A stretch of 64,000 nucleotides of DNA from Volvariella volvacea V23 (GCA_000349905.1 KB722739.1:2112138-2176137); one strand, 5' to 3'. Positions 11,632 through 23,814 are shown, counted from the stretch's first letter. The notes: generated by a model not told the origin, from the sequence alone. A program made the numbers and translations.

Positions 11632-12862
11632 TCAAGCGTCCTGGAATTGTCGAGTGGGCCTCCGGAAAGCAGCCCGAATTGAAGGCCACTTTCCTATCAC
11701 AGAGGTACTTGACTCTTGAGTTTGTGCAGGACTCGAATCAGCCTGAGGCTGCGACCTCAAATTGAACCGTTCCCTCTGGCAATCCCTTAACTTCTTCCAC
11801 AAATCTAACTCGCGCCATTTGTTCCTGGCCCACTCCCAAATCCCGGAAACTACGATGACCCCAGCTGGCAACGGCAATGCAGCGATCACCATACAAACGC
11901 GAGTAGATACCCTGAGTGGACCGGCATCAACGTTGATGTTGTCCGGGAAGATGAGAGGGAGGGCGCTGTGAACCGAAATAGCGAAAAGAAAGGCTGCAAC
12001 CTGGCGTACTGCGACATAGTAGATACGGGAATATAACCTGGATCGGAACTGGTTCCCGTTGTATACCGACGCACGAACAGAGATCGATATACTCGTAATG
12101 GAGATAATGACAATGTGAGAGAGAATGGACGCGATTCCAAAGAACATCAAGCGTTGGAAGCCCTTCCTGTCGCCGTCTTGCCATTCTACGATGTCACGGG
12201 TAAGTGAAAGAAAGGTGAGGATAGTGGGTGCACCAAACGTGGACTATACAAGAAAATATAATAAGGCGAGCGAAGGAGAGAGTGTGGCATCATACACTCA
12301 CAGCTGCGGGTACCACGATATCTCTAAGCGACTCAATGGTACTTGGATTAGCATTTCTCCGATCTTGCGGTGTGCTACCTATGCCTTTGAGTAAGCTGGA
12401 GAGCAAAAGCTCGAGATTATGACAGCACATACCGTTGGCTTCTACGTCCCTCGGCCCGTCCTGATAACGGCTGGCCAAATAACCAGACCTGGAACCGCAG
12501 GTGTGGCAAAGACGTGATTGGTAATGTCTCGTATCTGAGTGTTCGGCATTCGAAGGAGTTAATCCGCGAATCGATACCCGGGAGGGTGGGCAGCAAGCGT
12601 GTGCAGTGTTTGCGGTTCCCTCTTCCGCAGAGTATATCGCATTCGCATCCTGATTTCGGGTACGAGTAGTGGTAGATGAAGGGCCACTGTCCGTTGAGCT
12701 GCTATCTGCATTAACGGCTGTGGATTCTACTTCGTTCATTGGTAGCGACGAAATTTTGGTGGCGGGGTCTAGTGGTATGTTGACCAAAGGGAGTGGGGAG
12801 GCGGCTGGATTCATGCTGCCAGTGGCCAACGGCCCCATGACAGCATGAGAAAAGGACGGCAT
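11632..12862 (-). CDS. mem1: four-helix membrane protein of an unrecognised tandem family
   Basis: Exons 12433-12862, 12302-12378 and 11632-12243 join to 372 residues. The first 169 residues are hydrophilic and Ser/Thr-rich, with a small Cys/His patch (LCHTCGSRSG). The membrane part starts exactly at the third exon with STFGAPTILTFLSLTRDIVEW, then helices containing FFGIASILSHIVIISI, VRQVAAFLFAISVHSALPLIF and VCMVIAALPLPAGVIVV, and ends in a charged tail (KWRELDLWKKL). Two motifs recur in the neighbours: a W-Q-x-G/D-D block after helix 1 and A-x-P-L-I-F-x-D after helix 3. I do not recognise the family and assign no function. The introns follow phase 1 then phase 0, as in mem2 to mem4. Confidence 0.78.
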
Positions 12863-13885
12863 ACTGTACCATCACCTACATATATGATTGTTGCCCCTGC
12901 CCTGGCCAGCGCGCAAACATTGAAGTTGGTTTGATTGATGGAATAATGCAGAAGATACCTAGAAACACGAGGAAAGGCTCCCCAGTGGCGTACTAGCTAG
13001 GCCCTAATGAGAAGGTGATTTGGTGAGTAAGCACGGAAGCTCACCTCGTGTCTTCTGATGACCCGAACGAGATTTCAGCTTGCTGGGATCTCGGTGATCC
13101 CAAATTTCTTGGAAATGGGTGGTAATAGTAGGGGCACGTCCACCCTGATAGTTCCCTGGCACGCCTTCCTCGTCTAGGGCCCAAGCCATGTTGGTGGTCA
13201 CGTCGTCGTGCTCATTAGCTGTGAGGATTGCATTCCCGCTACATGGCTCATCTACTGATCCTTACTTCCCGGATTCACCGAAAGTTATTTTGAAGCATTG
13301 GAGAGTGAAGTACGTACCTAGTAAGCTTGAATGTCCGCGAATGCGTGGCTTAGGTGCTGTATTTGCCTGCATGCTGATCATATTAGTTTCAGCCATAATT
13401 TATTTGTCTTGCTTTGGCGCGCCTCGTGTCTGTTTTTTACCCACCCTCTAGTTGGATCGTATGTACATACGTCCTGGCCATCGGACTACATTTTACCTGC
13501 CGTCTTCTCCTGTGGCGATTACTGTCCTCTCGTGGTTGTTTGAAACACTTTCTTATGTCAATCGCCTTAACTCTTCCTTCACCTTTCAGGGAAACCCAAA
13601 CTAGCAATGTGCGGTGCCGTCCAAAATATGCTGCAACATAGTTTGAGCATTCACCCTAAATTTGAGGAGCCAGCTTGGGCCGGGCAACGTGTTGGTTCCC
13701 TACGCGCAGAATGGTACGGCAAACAGCATCAGGCGTGGCCACCTCATTGTGATTTAACTCTGATCCGGCGTATCAGTGATGTGTGGCGCTAATAAGCGCT
13801 CAAAGATATAATTACACTCCGAGAATGATTGTGAGCTCAGGTTCGTTTTCCTCATCCCATCCTGTCTCGCATTTCACAGTTTGAC
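12863..13885. other. intergenic region between mem1 and mem2
   Basis: mem1 (minus) and mem2 (plus) are divergent, so this kilobase probably carries both promoters. Several frames of 60-87 codons with hydrophobic stretches occur (for example 13188-13451 plus), but I could not align them to the family motifs. Confidence 0.4.
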
Positions 13886-14752
13886 ATGCGATGGAACCCG
13901 GTCGCCATTCCAGTCGCCCCACTCCCTCCGTTGTCGGTTGCGGATGTCCCGGTTTCTCGTAGAGCTCCCACAAAATATCAAGGGAATACAGGCTATACCT
14001 ATAGCTCTATGCCCAATGATCAGAGCGCAATCGGCTGTTATATGGACCGTGGAAATTCCCCGGGCATCCATGGTTCGTAACCCAAACCCTCATTTTGTGT
14101 ACGATTCTGTCTAACTAGCGATTCCAGAAAAGGAGATAGTTGGTCAGTAAATTAGCAATTCAGGTGGTTCTTTTTAACCTACCTCTGCTGTTAGGAACAA
14201 TTAGCACCGACCCTAGCACTGCACAATTTCAGGAAACTATTTTAGTAGTCAGTCTGACTCGACGATCACCTTTTCCGTGTTCTGATGTTCGCTTCCCAGT
14301 CTGCATTTGGTGTCGCTACTATCGCGGCCTTCGTCTCACTCGTCCATGATATTGTCAAATGGCAGGGCGATGACAGAAGAGCACTCAGACACATCATGCA
14401 CCTTGGAGCACTGTCTGCAACCTGTCACATCACTATCCTCGCTGTGGCTAGCTTGTGGACCTCTCCCTCCTTTCCACTGCACCACCGATTGCACCGAGTG
14501 ATATCGGCTAAAACTCTCGCCCGTACTTTCATGGGAATACGATACCTTGCCCTTGTTCTATTCGTGCTCTCAATCAAAGACGCTGTACCTCTCATCTTCA
14601 AAGATCAAGCCGACATAATCACCCTTACTTGGTTCGCATACTTGTGTCTGATACTCTTGATTACCCAGTCACTACTTCGATTTCTTGAGAGTGTTGAGTT
14701 TTGGAAACCGGTGATGGAGGATGCGGTTGGAGAAACTGAGCCTTCATTGTAG
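13886..14752 (+). CDS. mem2: four-helix membrane protein of the same family
   Basis: Exons 13886-14072, 14195-14244 and 14300-14752 join to 229 residues. The N-terminal half of about 79 residues is hydrophilic and ends in QFQETIL, which resembles QFKETTVF at the same place in mem5. The third exon opens with SAFGVATIAAFVSLVHDIVK and W-Q-G-D-D, followed by helices and the family motif AVPLIFKD. The C-terminal tail is short and lacks the LWKKL-type segment of mem1 and mem3. The intron upstream of exon 2 is 122 bases, long for this locus, and could hide a further small exon. Function is unknown. Confidence 0.72.
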
Positions 14753-15270
14753 GCCGAGCCGGAGCTGCTGCATTATTAGATAAAGGTGGTTGTGCGTAAT
14801 TATTGTATGCTTCGTCATTCTGTTGTATACATCATTAGGGGCCGCGCTTCAGGAAGTGCTGGAAGGTCCCAAATACCAGTTTCGTCGTTATTCCCGCAAC
14901 ATACTGCGTCACTCGCACGTCTAGGTTCTGGAGCGTTCTCCTCGTATACAGCACACATATTATAAAATGGCCAATAAATGGCTACTCTGATCCCCTCCCT
15001 CACATTATTGGTGAGAATGAACTGTATGCAGGTCCTATGTGCGCTTCAAGCGCCTTCTATCTGGCGGCACGTTTTTATGTCTACGTGACAGAATCCCAAC
15101 TCGAGAGCTCCACATCCAGATAATTTGATTCTGTCTCTAGAACTATACAGAAAATTGCATGCGCGGTTCTGGCTGTGAAATGGACTGAGCTAACAAGAGT
15201 AATGTCGCACAGTGAAACTCACCGGGATGGGGCATGAACCAAGGATGACCTGGACTAGGATGATATCCTG
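14753..15270. other. intergenic region between converging mem2 and mem3
   Basis: mem2 and mem3 converge here. I see no coding signal, only short frames in both directions. Confidence 0.5.
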
Positions 15271-16317
15271 CTAGGTATTAGATAACTCTTTGCCCCGTCT
15301 TTGAAATATTGCTCTGAGTGGCCAGTTACTCCGTACTGAAGCAATCCAACCCTTGCTTTGTGCAGGTTCGTATGAACCCTCATTTAATTCATCCTCTTCC
15401 CGGCTCTGTAACTTCTTCCACCAACCCAGGCCATCCCACTTCCTTTTAATCCGATCGCCGAATCCAAACGCTATAATAAGCCAAGGTAACGGGAGTAAAA
15501 TCAGAAGCATGCAAATACGCGCAAAGATGGTAAGAGGAACCACATCAATTTTGTCCGGGAAGATTATTGGTAGAGCGGCGTGGACAGAGAATATAAAGAA
15601 GAACAGTGCGAGTTGGCGCATCGCCATGGGGTAAAATTGGGAAAACGATCCAACGGGCGTTAACTGGGCATCCACCCATGCGCGAGAAGCGACTGGCAGG
15701 CCAGCAATGCAGAGGATGGAGATTTGGCAGAGCATCACAAAGACGCCGAGGAACATCAGGTGTTGGAAACCATTTTGGTCACCGCCTTGCCATTCGACCA
15801 CATCGCGGGCCAAGAATAGAAAGGCGATAATGGTAGGAATAGAGAAGGCGGACTGGAAAGGAATTGTTACATGCGCATAACTATTACTGGTACTCAGACG
15901 TACGGTTATAGGCACTATAGCTTGCTCAGACGGGCCAGCACTTCTGTGCTCTGGTGGTTTTCCGTCTGCATTTCTAGTCAATTGGATCAACAGTTATTAA
16001 GATCGGAAGCTCGAACCGTTTTTTGCCTTTGTTCCTCTATTGCAACCACTCTCAGTTCCATCGTCGTGCACAGAGTTACAAGCATGAAGAAGGCACAAAT
16101 GGCGAGTGTGGCCATCTCCGACCATGTGCGTAGCGTCAGAATTTCGAGAGGCGTCATTGGAAGAGATAACTTGTACGGTATCAGTAGCTGCTGTGCCGCC
16201 AGTCGAGACTCTATGTAGGGCTTCTATTGTGCGCGTTTCTGCAGGTGTAGAGCTATTGACTCTATCTCGTGGGTCTGCCGTCTGTCTACTGTTGTCGATT
16301 TGATGTCGGATCGACAT
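15271..16317 (-). CDS. mem3: four-helix membrane protein of the same family
   Basis: Exons 16047-16317, 15904-15965 and 15271-15852 join in frame to 304 residues; the first junction is the least certain because several donor sites fit the phase. The hydrophilic N-terminus (about 111 residues) includes a Cys/His patch (HLCLLHACNS). The third exon starts SAFSIPTIIAFLFLARDVVE and W-Q-G-G-D, then helices with VFVMLCQISILCIAGL, MAMRQLALFFFIFSVH and the motif AALPIIFPD. The tail DGLGWWKKLQSREEDE mirrors mem1, making mem1 and mem3 the closest pair. Function is unknown. Confidence 0.75.
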
Positions 16318-17071
16318 GGGATATAGGTCAAGGGAAAGATCCCGCCGTGGTAGACTAGCAGTGAAGAATCACCTCCCTATATATACATTTAAGGGCCGAA
16401 AGACCACCAATTATGATACTGACACAGATTTTGGGTTCCAGAACGGTGAATCGGCATGACGAGGCAGCGCCTGCGCAGACGAGTAGTCACTACTATTATA
16501 TTATGTCTGCCCCTTCTAAAAATCTGGGTGGTAAAATACGTAGAATGTGCCGACACATTTACAGGAAGAATAAACCAGTGCACTCACATGAGATGGCTAC
16601 CATTTCAATGTCAAAGTACATATTGGGTTGCATAAACACCATAAGTTCCTGCCTATCGCACTCAGTGTAGCACCCCAAGCAGGAGAAGGAGGCGGTGTTG
16701 GAGGTTGGAAGTAGTTGGCACAGCGGAGACACCCGCACCCCCAGGACATGTGATCATTTCCCTCTTAAATCCTCCAAATGTCCTGTGATGCGATGAAACA
16801 GGACTTGTTGTGCAAATGGAGGTAGATTGCGATGCACCGCCGCATTACTCTTCCTTATCTCTGCAATATTTACATCGAATTTAAGTGCCCCCTTCAAGGT
16901 GACTTGTGTGGTGTGCTAATGCTTCATATGCGTGATGGTAAATACAACACAACAATCCACCACTGCAATGCGACCGCCACCCGCATTGTCGTGTGACCTA
17001 AAGGAACACCCATAAGTATCATTATCCTTATCCAGGGTAATGTCCTCTTCCCTCTCGAAAACTATCCTTCA
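16318..17071. other. intergenic region between mem3 and mem4
   Basis: mem3 (minus) and mem4 (plus) are divergent, so promoters of both should lie here. No gene is evident; a run of short AT-rich frames at 16389-16670 shows no family motif. Confidence 0.45.
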
Positions 17072-17824
17072 ATGCTACCCTCTGGGCCCTCTCCGAATTT
17101 CCACACCCCAATCCTCGCCTCCGAAAGGCCGCCACCCCATCCAGTGACTGTGTCTTGCCTTTCTCCTCTTGCACCTTTCACCTCCCTATTAGCCCGACAG
17201 CGGCGGAATATCATTCCTACAAGCGACCTCAACAGTTAGTCCGTGTAACATTGATACAACTAACCATAGATTAACCAGCTATAAAAGAAAAAGGAATAGA
17301 GGCCGGAACCGTCAGAATTAACTCCCTCGAGTCCAATGAACAACTCAAGGCAACAGGAGTACTTGTACGGTTGAGTTGGTGCTTAGTCTTCATATTTCTG
17401 ACATTCTTCGCAGTCCGCCGTCGGTGGAGTCGCTGGCATCGGGCTTATATCACTCGTCCACGATATCTTTCAATGGCAGGGTGGCGATAGAGGAACCTTT
17501 CAGCGTTTCATGTGTCTGGGCATAGCATCTACTGCTTGTCATGCCGCAGCACTAACGCTGAGTAGCTCGTCGACCGGCATGGCAAACGCCTCTGCTCATC
17601 CATCGCGACTGTCTCTACTAGCCTATTCTATCCCCAATACTATTATGGTGTTACAGCCTTCAGCATATCTTCTGTTCCTTCTCGCTCTCAACGATGCCAT
17701 ACCGCTCATCTTCCAAGATGCGGCTCATATAGCCATCCTCACCGTGTTTACATACTTTTGTTTGGTGGTTCTCATCGCACAGTTGTTATTACGGCTCCTT
17801 GTAGAGTTTGGTTTCAAGGAATGA
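17072..17824 (+). CDS. mem4: shortest member of the membrane protein family
   Basis: Exons 17072-17234, 17300-17364 and 17414-17824 join to 212 residues. Intron phases (1 then 0) match mem1 to mem3, which supports the short upstream exons that have no other signal. The N-terminus is Pro-rich. Exon 3 opens with SAVGGVAGIGLISLVHDIFQ and W-Q-G-G-D-R, then FMCLGIASTACHAAALTLS, a helix with AYLLFLLALNDAIPLIFQD and a final helix FCLVVLIAQLLLRLLVEF. It ends almost directly after helix 4. Function is unknown. Confidence 0.7.
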
Positions 17825-18841
17825 ATGATGAAGAGATTGAGTGGAGGAAATGAGCTTGCATAGGTACCCGAGGCCAAGGTAGAGCTGTTGCGATCCTACG
17901 CGAAGTCACCCCAACCCGTATCATCCTGCAAGGTTATACTCCTGCAGGATCTTCGAACAGTCCAGAAGGTGCTGTAGTGGCGAAGGAGATTTTTCTTTGT
18001 CTTGTTCTCTATCTTTTACTTGTCGCCAATGGGATTGTACTCCAAGTTGTATGTTAGACACTCCATTAGCCTCTATATACGCGCAATGAAATTTAGACAT
18101 TGAGTTTAATATTCTCAGTTAATAACTCCTTTACCAATGATACGCTCTTAAGTCTTAAGTGTACGATGGCTTAGGCCATCCAATGAAACCCCAATTAGTG
18201 GTTCTGCTCGCGATACACCGCCACATTATTTATTCGCTGGGGAGCGGTAGTGGCAGGCAGGCGAATGCGCTTTTCATTGGAGAGACGCCGCTAGCGGTCG
18301 ATCACAGCACATGTTCGGAAAGGCGCAGCAGTTCATATCAGCTTTGCTCCGCCAACGCTTACTACTTTTAATGCCCTGAGGGTGTCTGCGGATTGCCAAG
18401 GCAAAACTGCTGTAATGTGCATTGTTGTATTGGGCGGTAAGCTGTGTCAATGCTGTGATGTATCACGAACCCTACTAATCATATTTCAAGGGCATGCTTT
18501 TACGAAGAATGGAGCAAGGCTAAGACTGCGACCTATCGATGCCTACCAACCACCATCAAGTAAACAGCCACTTAACTCAAACTAATAGCATTGAACCCTC
18601 CTGCTAATAGAATGCAGACCCACATGTGGCCGAATTCCCTATGTATGGTGGCTGGCACGTTCAAGTTTATGGCTTAACTGCATTTGGGATGGTCGCTGCA
18701 AACAAGGAGATGGTGTGTGATGCTTTCAACAATGTGGCCTGCCGACATGTCCGTGCGCAGAGACCTTTTTTTGAACCATTCACTCAGACGACCAAGTCAT
18801 AACTGTTGCGCTCATTGGCATTTTCTGGGCCCCATTTTATC
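17825..18841. other. intergenic region between mem4 and mem5
   Basis: Nothing convincing is visible. Short frames at 18159-18585 show no domain or relation to the family. Confidence 0.45.
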
Positions 18842-20038
18842 ATGTCTGCTATCATAAGCACCAATCCCACTCGCAGAAGGACTGTACCCGCAGGGACCAA
18901 TACCCCTAACTTGCATCCGGCCAGCAGCTCTACACGCGACTCTCCGCTGAATGCAGCGACTCCCACAGCACTGGCAAATACGGTTACAACCAAGGCCAAA
19001 GATGCGAATAACGAGACGACGACGACCAACACCCCAACCATTAGCGACAACCACTCGACCCGAGATACACACACCACAGGTGTAGCTAAAGAAGGGAGTT
19101 ATCTAAGTGGCGCATCCTCCCAGTCTCCCATCGGTGATAATCCACCCCCATGTCTCCAATCTGCGCCTATGGAGTACCAACAACAGCACCATCGTTACAC
19201 CTGTGGTTGTAGATCCACCAATGTGAACATAATTAATCCTTGTGATGGACTTGCACTTCCTATTGCTTCATTAAATCCTAGCTCCATTGGTTTATCGGAT
19301 CAATTTAAAGAAACCACAGTCTTCGTGAGTCGACTTCCCACCCATTTACAATCAAACTTGCGTTGGCGGTTCGATTAATTATAATATATACAGTCTACAT
19401 TCGGTGCAGCAATAGTAATCGCCTTCCTCTCACTCGTGCGCGATGTCCTTGAATGGAAGGATGCTGGTGAAGCCCTTCAAGATGAATTCCAAGGCTTACT
19501 GCTCATGGGTACTTTTACCGTCTCCGTTCACATTCTCACTCTCTCCATCAGTAGTATCGGCCTGGGATCTGATTATCAACTTAACCCATATTATTTTGTG
19601 CTCCTGCGCCAAACAACTTTGTTTGCATTTTCATTATTAATGTTGAAAGCCGGACCTCTTGTATTCGAAGTTCAGCCCCTGGTATTCGACTCCAGGGTGA
19701 TACTTCTCGTCGTCTATCAATCGTCTTGTTGTGTTTGTATGGTGGCGATCGCTTGCCAGTGGGTATTCCTCCTCCTGAGGGCCTTGGGTGTTTGGAATGC
19801 CTTGAGGCATTGGATTGGCGGGCTTTTGCTTCGCCTCACTGGATGGATGAGGTGTAGACCGCCGAAAGATGGGCAGAAGGGTGAAAAAAGTAGCTGTATC
19901 TCGGGCATTCTTGCATTGCACCCTATATTTTGCGTTCACTCCGGACAAAACGAGGACTCAGATGCCCAGAATAGGTGGTCGATCCGAACTGTGATCCGAA
20001 AGCGCTCTTGTGGTCGACAGTTTGACTCCAATGTTTAG
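18842..20038 (+). CDS. mem5: diverged member of the membrane protein family with fused first exons
   Basis: Exons 18842-19324 and 19394-20038 encode 375 residues. The N-terminal 161 residues are Thr/Ser/Asn-rich, contain the Cys patch YTCGCRS, and end in QFKETTVF just before the conserved phase-0 intron. Exon 2 begins STFGAAIVIAFLSLVRDVLE with W-K-D instead of the usual W-Q-G. The P-L-I-F motif is altered to AGPLVFEVQ. A tail of about 80 residues carries charged and Cys residues. The first intron seen in mem1 to mem4 is missing, so intron loss or a fused exon is likely. An ATG at 18806 would add 12 residues. Function is unknown. Confidence 0.72.
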
Positions 20039-21958
20039 GTTTTACACCAGCATGATGTCGTACTTACGGGTTTGATTTGTTACATTTTTCTGTGCTCATA
20101 TTAGCTTTTTATATCTTCTACAAAATTGCTCACCATTATGCTTCTCATTTCGGGATTGCCATGCCTCGTCTTTGTGCACTAATGTGCATTCCTTGTGCCA
20201 GTTTTCTCGAGGTCATCCACACAATTGGCTAGATTACGCCTTTAATCAGCACTATCTTCGCTTTACAAGCTGCGGCAGTGTCATAGCCATCGTCACCAAT
20301 GAGACTGAACAAAATCAGTTGCGGTAAATTCTATCTTGCACTGGTAAGTCGCTGCAATCGAAACGCTTTTTACTGGTAAAACGGAACGACGTAGTAGTGA
20401 ATGACATTAAACAAAAAAGTAGGAACAGTAGCGAACTGCACTCACTGCGGTTCGTGGACTTCAGGTACACCCTTGCCGCTGTGATAGATTTACCTTGGTG
20501 TGCCAAGTTTCCGATTGTACTCGAATTGAGATGTTAATTCGCAGATACGTATTAGCCCGCGAGGGCCCCTGAATCAAGACCTAGGTCCGTATAAAGTGAT
20601 CTAATCTGGATACGTGTTTAGGGAACAACATACGCTTTTCTGTCCGCACATACCTTTTCTTTTTGCATTCTGAGCCCTTGCTACGGATTGAGGTTTATGG
20701 TGTGGTGCAGAATTGGGTAGTTCGATCGTTGGAGGGCATCATGTTTGTGGCCGTAGCAATTCCATTGGAGTTCTGTGGATGCTGCCCGTGTGGAATCCGA
20801 TTTCAGTATCAGACCTTGCCCGATCAACGTCAAAAAGGGATAGATAGGGCGGACGCCCTCGAACCTGCAAAGAGGAGGATAAACACCCTGATTAAACCAC
20901 CTCAAGATCTTGAGAGTTATCCGATGCTTCCAGGGTGCAAGAAAAAACCAGACCAGCATAATGAGGACAAGACGAAGGCCAGCACACGTGTCCACCACCA
21001 ACTCAAGCTCACCAGACTCGTGCATAGGCCTACTCCTCTCCCAAGGCCTAAGGCACGGGCGATTTACCTCTCACTGCAGGCGCCTTCATCCGACAAGAGC
21101 CCGTCGACTTCTTTCTTCTGCCACTTGTCTGTACAGCGCACTGACATCTCTAAGCGCGCGCCTTGGTGAACCTCTGCGTGTACTACAGCCACGCACTGGT
21201 AGTGGGAGCCGGGAACATGCCAGTGTGTCTTGAGACTCAGGAGGGGGGTGATTCGGCTCAAAATTGAAATGCGTGTGTACAACGTTGGTAGTGGGGTATT
21301 GAGCGGTGCGAATGCCGCCGCCAGGCAACAAACAGGCCCAATGAAGCTCGACCCGACTTCGTTGTCGGCATTCCTTCGATCCAACACGCTCGAATCACAC
21401 AAGGACAATATGCCAACAAGGACGTAGTATGGATTGCACCAACTAAACTAATCAAGCGTATACACAATCGTGGTTGGTTACCGACACTGCTGTATAACTA
21501 AACTATAACTACGACATGGACAACAGAACCAACACCATTTCGCCTCTACGATGAACAAACGACCAAGTCTCTAGTCGACGGACCACGTAACAAGCCAAAC
21601 GATGCGTCTGTACCACAAATACGGGACGGGGAAAAAAGACTTCTTGAGCACACTAGACTAGATGATTTCGTAGATGAATACGCGAGGAAAATGGAATGGG
21701 GGGAACATGAATTGGAGGGGGTGAGAGATGGAAGTACAGATGACCGAGTTTACTACATAGGGTGCGATGATGGGGAGGAGTCCGCAGAACGCCCATCCGG
21801 TATGTACAGATGATGGCGAGTGGGGAGTTTAGTAGTTGGGGATTGGGGTAGTAGGTAGCATGAACGAACACATACGGGGACGGGATCATATGAAAGAAAT
21901 CAAATCATAATAAGAAAACAAAAGAAACAGAAAGCAGAGTCTCAAAAGGAGAGCCATT
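20039..21958. other. 1.9 kb without a recognisable gene
   Basis: Frames of 100-168 codons overlap on both strands at 20663-21408, but they lack domains, splice structure and paralogues, and their overlap argues against coding. The last 300 bases probably include the 3' untranslated region of the bZIP gene. Confidence 0.45.
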
Positions 21959-23560
21959 TTAGAGCGGGATGTTGGAGAGATCGGGAGCAGGAATGTTGTG
22001 CGTTCGCAACGTATGCATGAGCATCTCCGTGCGCACCTTCCACGTATCCCTCTCTTGCTTCAGTTGCTCCACTTCAGCCTCGAGCTTCTGCTGGTGCTCT
22101 AGTTTGCGCATGCGACTCTTCCTCGCTGCTAGGGTATTCTGTCTCCTCTTATAGTCGATCAACTCTTGTTCTGATGCAGAAGGCGGCGGTGGTGCATCTC
22201 CCTCGTCAACCGGTGTCTGAAGACGAGCTCGCTTCCGTTGAATCATGGCAGGCAAATCCTTTTTGGACGTCGCAGAAGGGGTGACGTAGCGACGCGTTTG
22301 GGTTGGTGCGTCGAGAGGAACAAGAGCCTCGACGGTGAGGCCCTTGCGAGTACCGTTGGCGGTACTCCTGCGACGTTTGCCCAAAGAGGAAGGAGTCTCG
22401 ATAGATGTGTCGGTTGACTTTGCTGACTTTGAAGGGAAGAGGGAGGTAGGGTTGACCGCGTCCATCGCTGGAGAGATGGGGGACATCGTATAGAGGGATG
22501 ATGGAGGAGGTTGCTTAGGAGAGACGGAGGTCTCGATGGGGGCGGACCAAGTAGGTTCGAAAAGAGAATCGTCGTCGGCCGCGAAGATATCATTGTCTAC
22601 GTCGTCCATGATTGGCGTCTGGAGAAACTCGGCCAGTGGTGAGTCATCCAGCGGTGAGTCAAAGTCACCCATCAACGGCGTGAACATATCGGGAGTAGCT
22701 GCGGACGCCGCGTCAGACCGAGTCATAGAAGTTGTTATAGAGATAGCATTACCAAGGAGATTGAAGAGCTCGTCCTGCCCAGCGGCAGACTGAGCAGGGA
22801 CCATAAGATCCGCAGGAGAGACCGTAGAGTCGGTGCTCATACTAGTGTTGTCGGATGATGATTTTGAGAGCATAGCGAGGTAGTTTTGGCTGAGAGTTGC
22901 GAAATCAGCGAAGGCTTGGTTTGTACGATCGGTGTGGGGGCGAGGAGCAGGGGGCAGTACTTGAGGGATGCCATAATGTTGAGCAAGAGCCTGAGTGGAC
23001 TCGAAAACCGGACGGTTTTGAGAATAGATAATGTTATTTAGGTCATTGTTAGAAGAGGGTGTCGAAACAGTTGTTTCGGGGTTGCGCGAGGATCCATTGC
23101 GAGATGCCGAAAACCGGTGCAGTGAGGACGAAGCAGCCGAGCTATTTAGAGGCTGGCGGACATCTTGACTACGACTAGATGATGATTGGGCAGCAGTAGG
23201 GGAGAGAATGGCGACTTGAGAAAAGGAGAAAAGATGGGTATTTGGTTGTGGCACGACGGACGGCCTTGAGTCTCTGTCACCATCTTTGGTCAGTTCCGAG
23301 TCATCATCATCAACTGCATAGACATCGAGTGCTTGTGCATCGCCGGTCGGCAGCGCTTGGGATACTGAGTCTGGGTGCCTTGACGCTGGAAGGGCGTCGT
23401 GGGAAGGCAGAGATGCGAAGGAGATTTCCTCCTCGAACATGTTGATATCGCCTCCGGAGGTGATGTGTCCGGATGCGAAGGGCATGGCATACAAATCGAG
23501 GGCGTCACCCGCAGAAGACATTGACAAAGTCAAGGTGTCGATCTTATAGGTAGCGGCCAT
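21959..23560 (-). CDS. Gcn4/CPC1-like bZIP transcription factor
   Basis: A single exon from the ATG at 23560 encodes 533 residues. The C-terminus (about 471-525) is a bZIP: basic region RRQNTLAARKSRMRKLEHQQ with the N-x-x-A-A-x-x-S-R signature, then a leucine zipper LEAEVEQLKQERDTWKVRTE. The residue pattern and extreme C-terminal placement resemble yeast Gcn4 and CPC1, which activate amino-acid biosynthesis genes on starvation. Acidic and hydrophobic stretches (DDSPLAEFLQTPIMDDVDND and DDDSLFEPTW) could be activation segments, and most of the protein is Ser-rich and disordered-looking. The frame continues upstream of 23560 without another ATG, so this start is firm. Upstream mini-ORFs suggest translational control. 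Confidence 0.85.
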   Translation of the reverse strand: MAATYKIDTLTLSMSSAGDALDLYAMPFASGHITSGGDINMFEEEISFASLPSHDALPASRHPDSVSQALPTGDAQALDVYAVDDDDSELTKDGDRDSRPSVVPQPNTHLFSFSQVAILSPTAAQSSSSRSQDVRQPLNSSAASSSLHRFSASRNGSSRNPETTVSTPSSNNDLNNIIYSQNRPVFESTQALAQHYGIPQVLPPAPRPHTDRTNQAFADFATLSQNYLAMLSKSSSDNTSMSTDSTVSPADLMVPAQSAAGQDELFNLLGNAISITTSMTRSDAASAATPDMFTPLMGDFDSPLDDSPLAEFLQTPIMDDVDNDIFAADDDSLFEPTWSAPIETSVSPKQPPPSSLYTMSPISPAMDAVNPTSLFPSKSAKSTDTSIETPSSLGKRRRSTANGTRKGLTVEALVPLDAPTQTRRYVTPSATSKKDLPAMIQRKRARLQTPVDEGDAPPPPSASEQELIDYKRRQNTLAARKSRMRKLEHQQKLEAEVEQLKQERDTWKVRTEMLMHTLRTHNIPAPDLSNIPL

Positions 23561-23814
23561 GATGATTGTGCAAACAAGACAATTGGGAGATAGATAAGGG
23601 ATAACAGCAACGTATGCCCGCCGACGTGGATGGTACGAATGCGATGCACAATAATGGAGAAACTTGAGATCTGGGATGGATGACTCACGGATTCGCTCTC
23701 GGTGGGGGGTTCGATGCGTTTGGACAGGCTCGCAACACTGACCAAACGATGAAGGGAAAAGGAGAGATGGATGAGGTGAAAAATTCTGACTCGACGGATT
23801 ATAACTACATTCCA

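Noticed and set aside
20663..21408. Overlapping frames of 100-168 codons on both strands
   Set aside because: No domain, no paralogue, no splice logic, and heavy mutual overlap.
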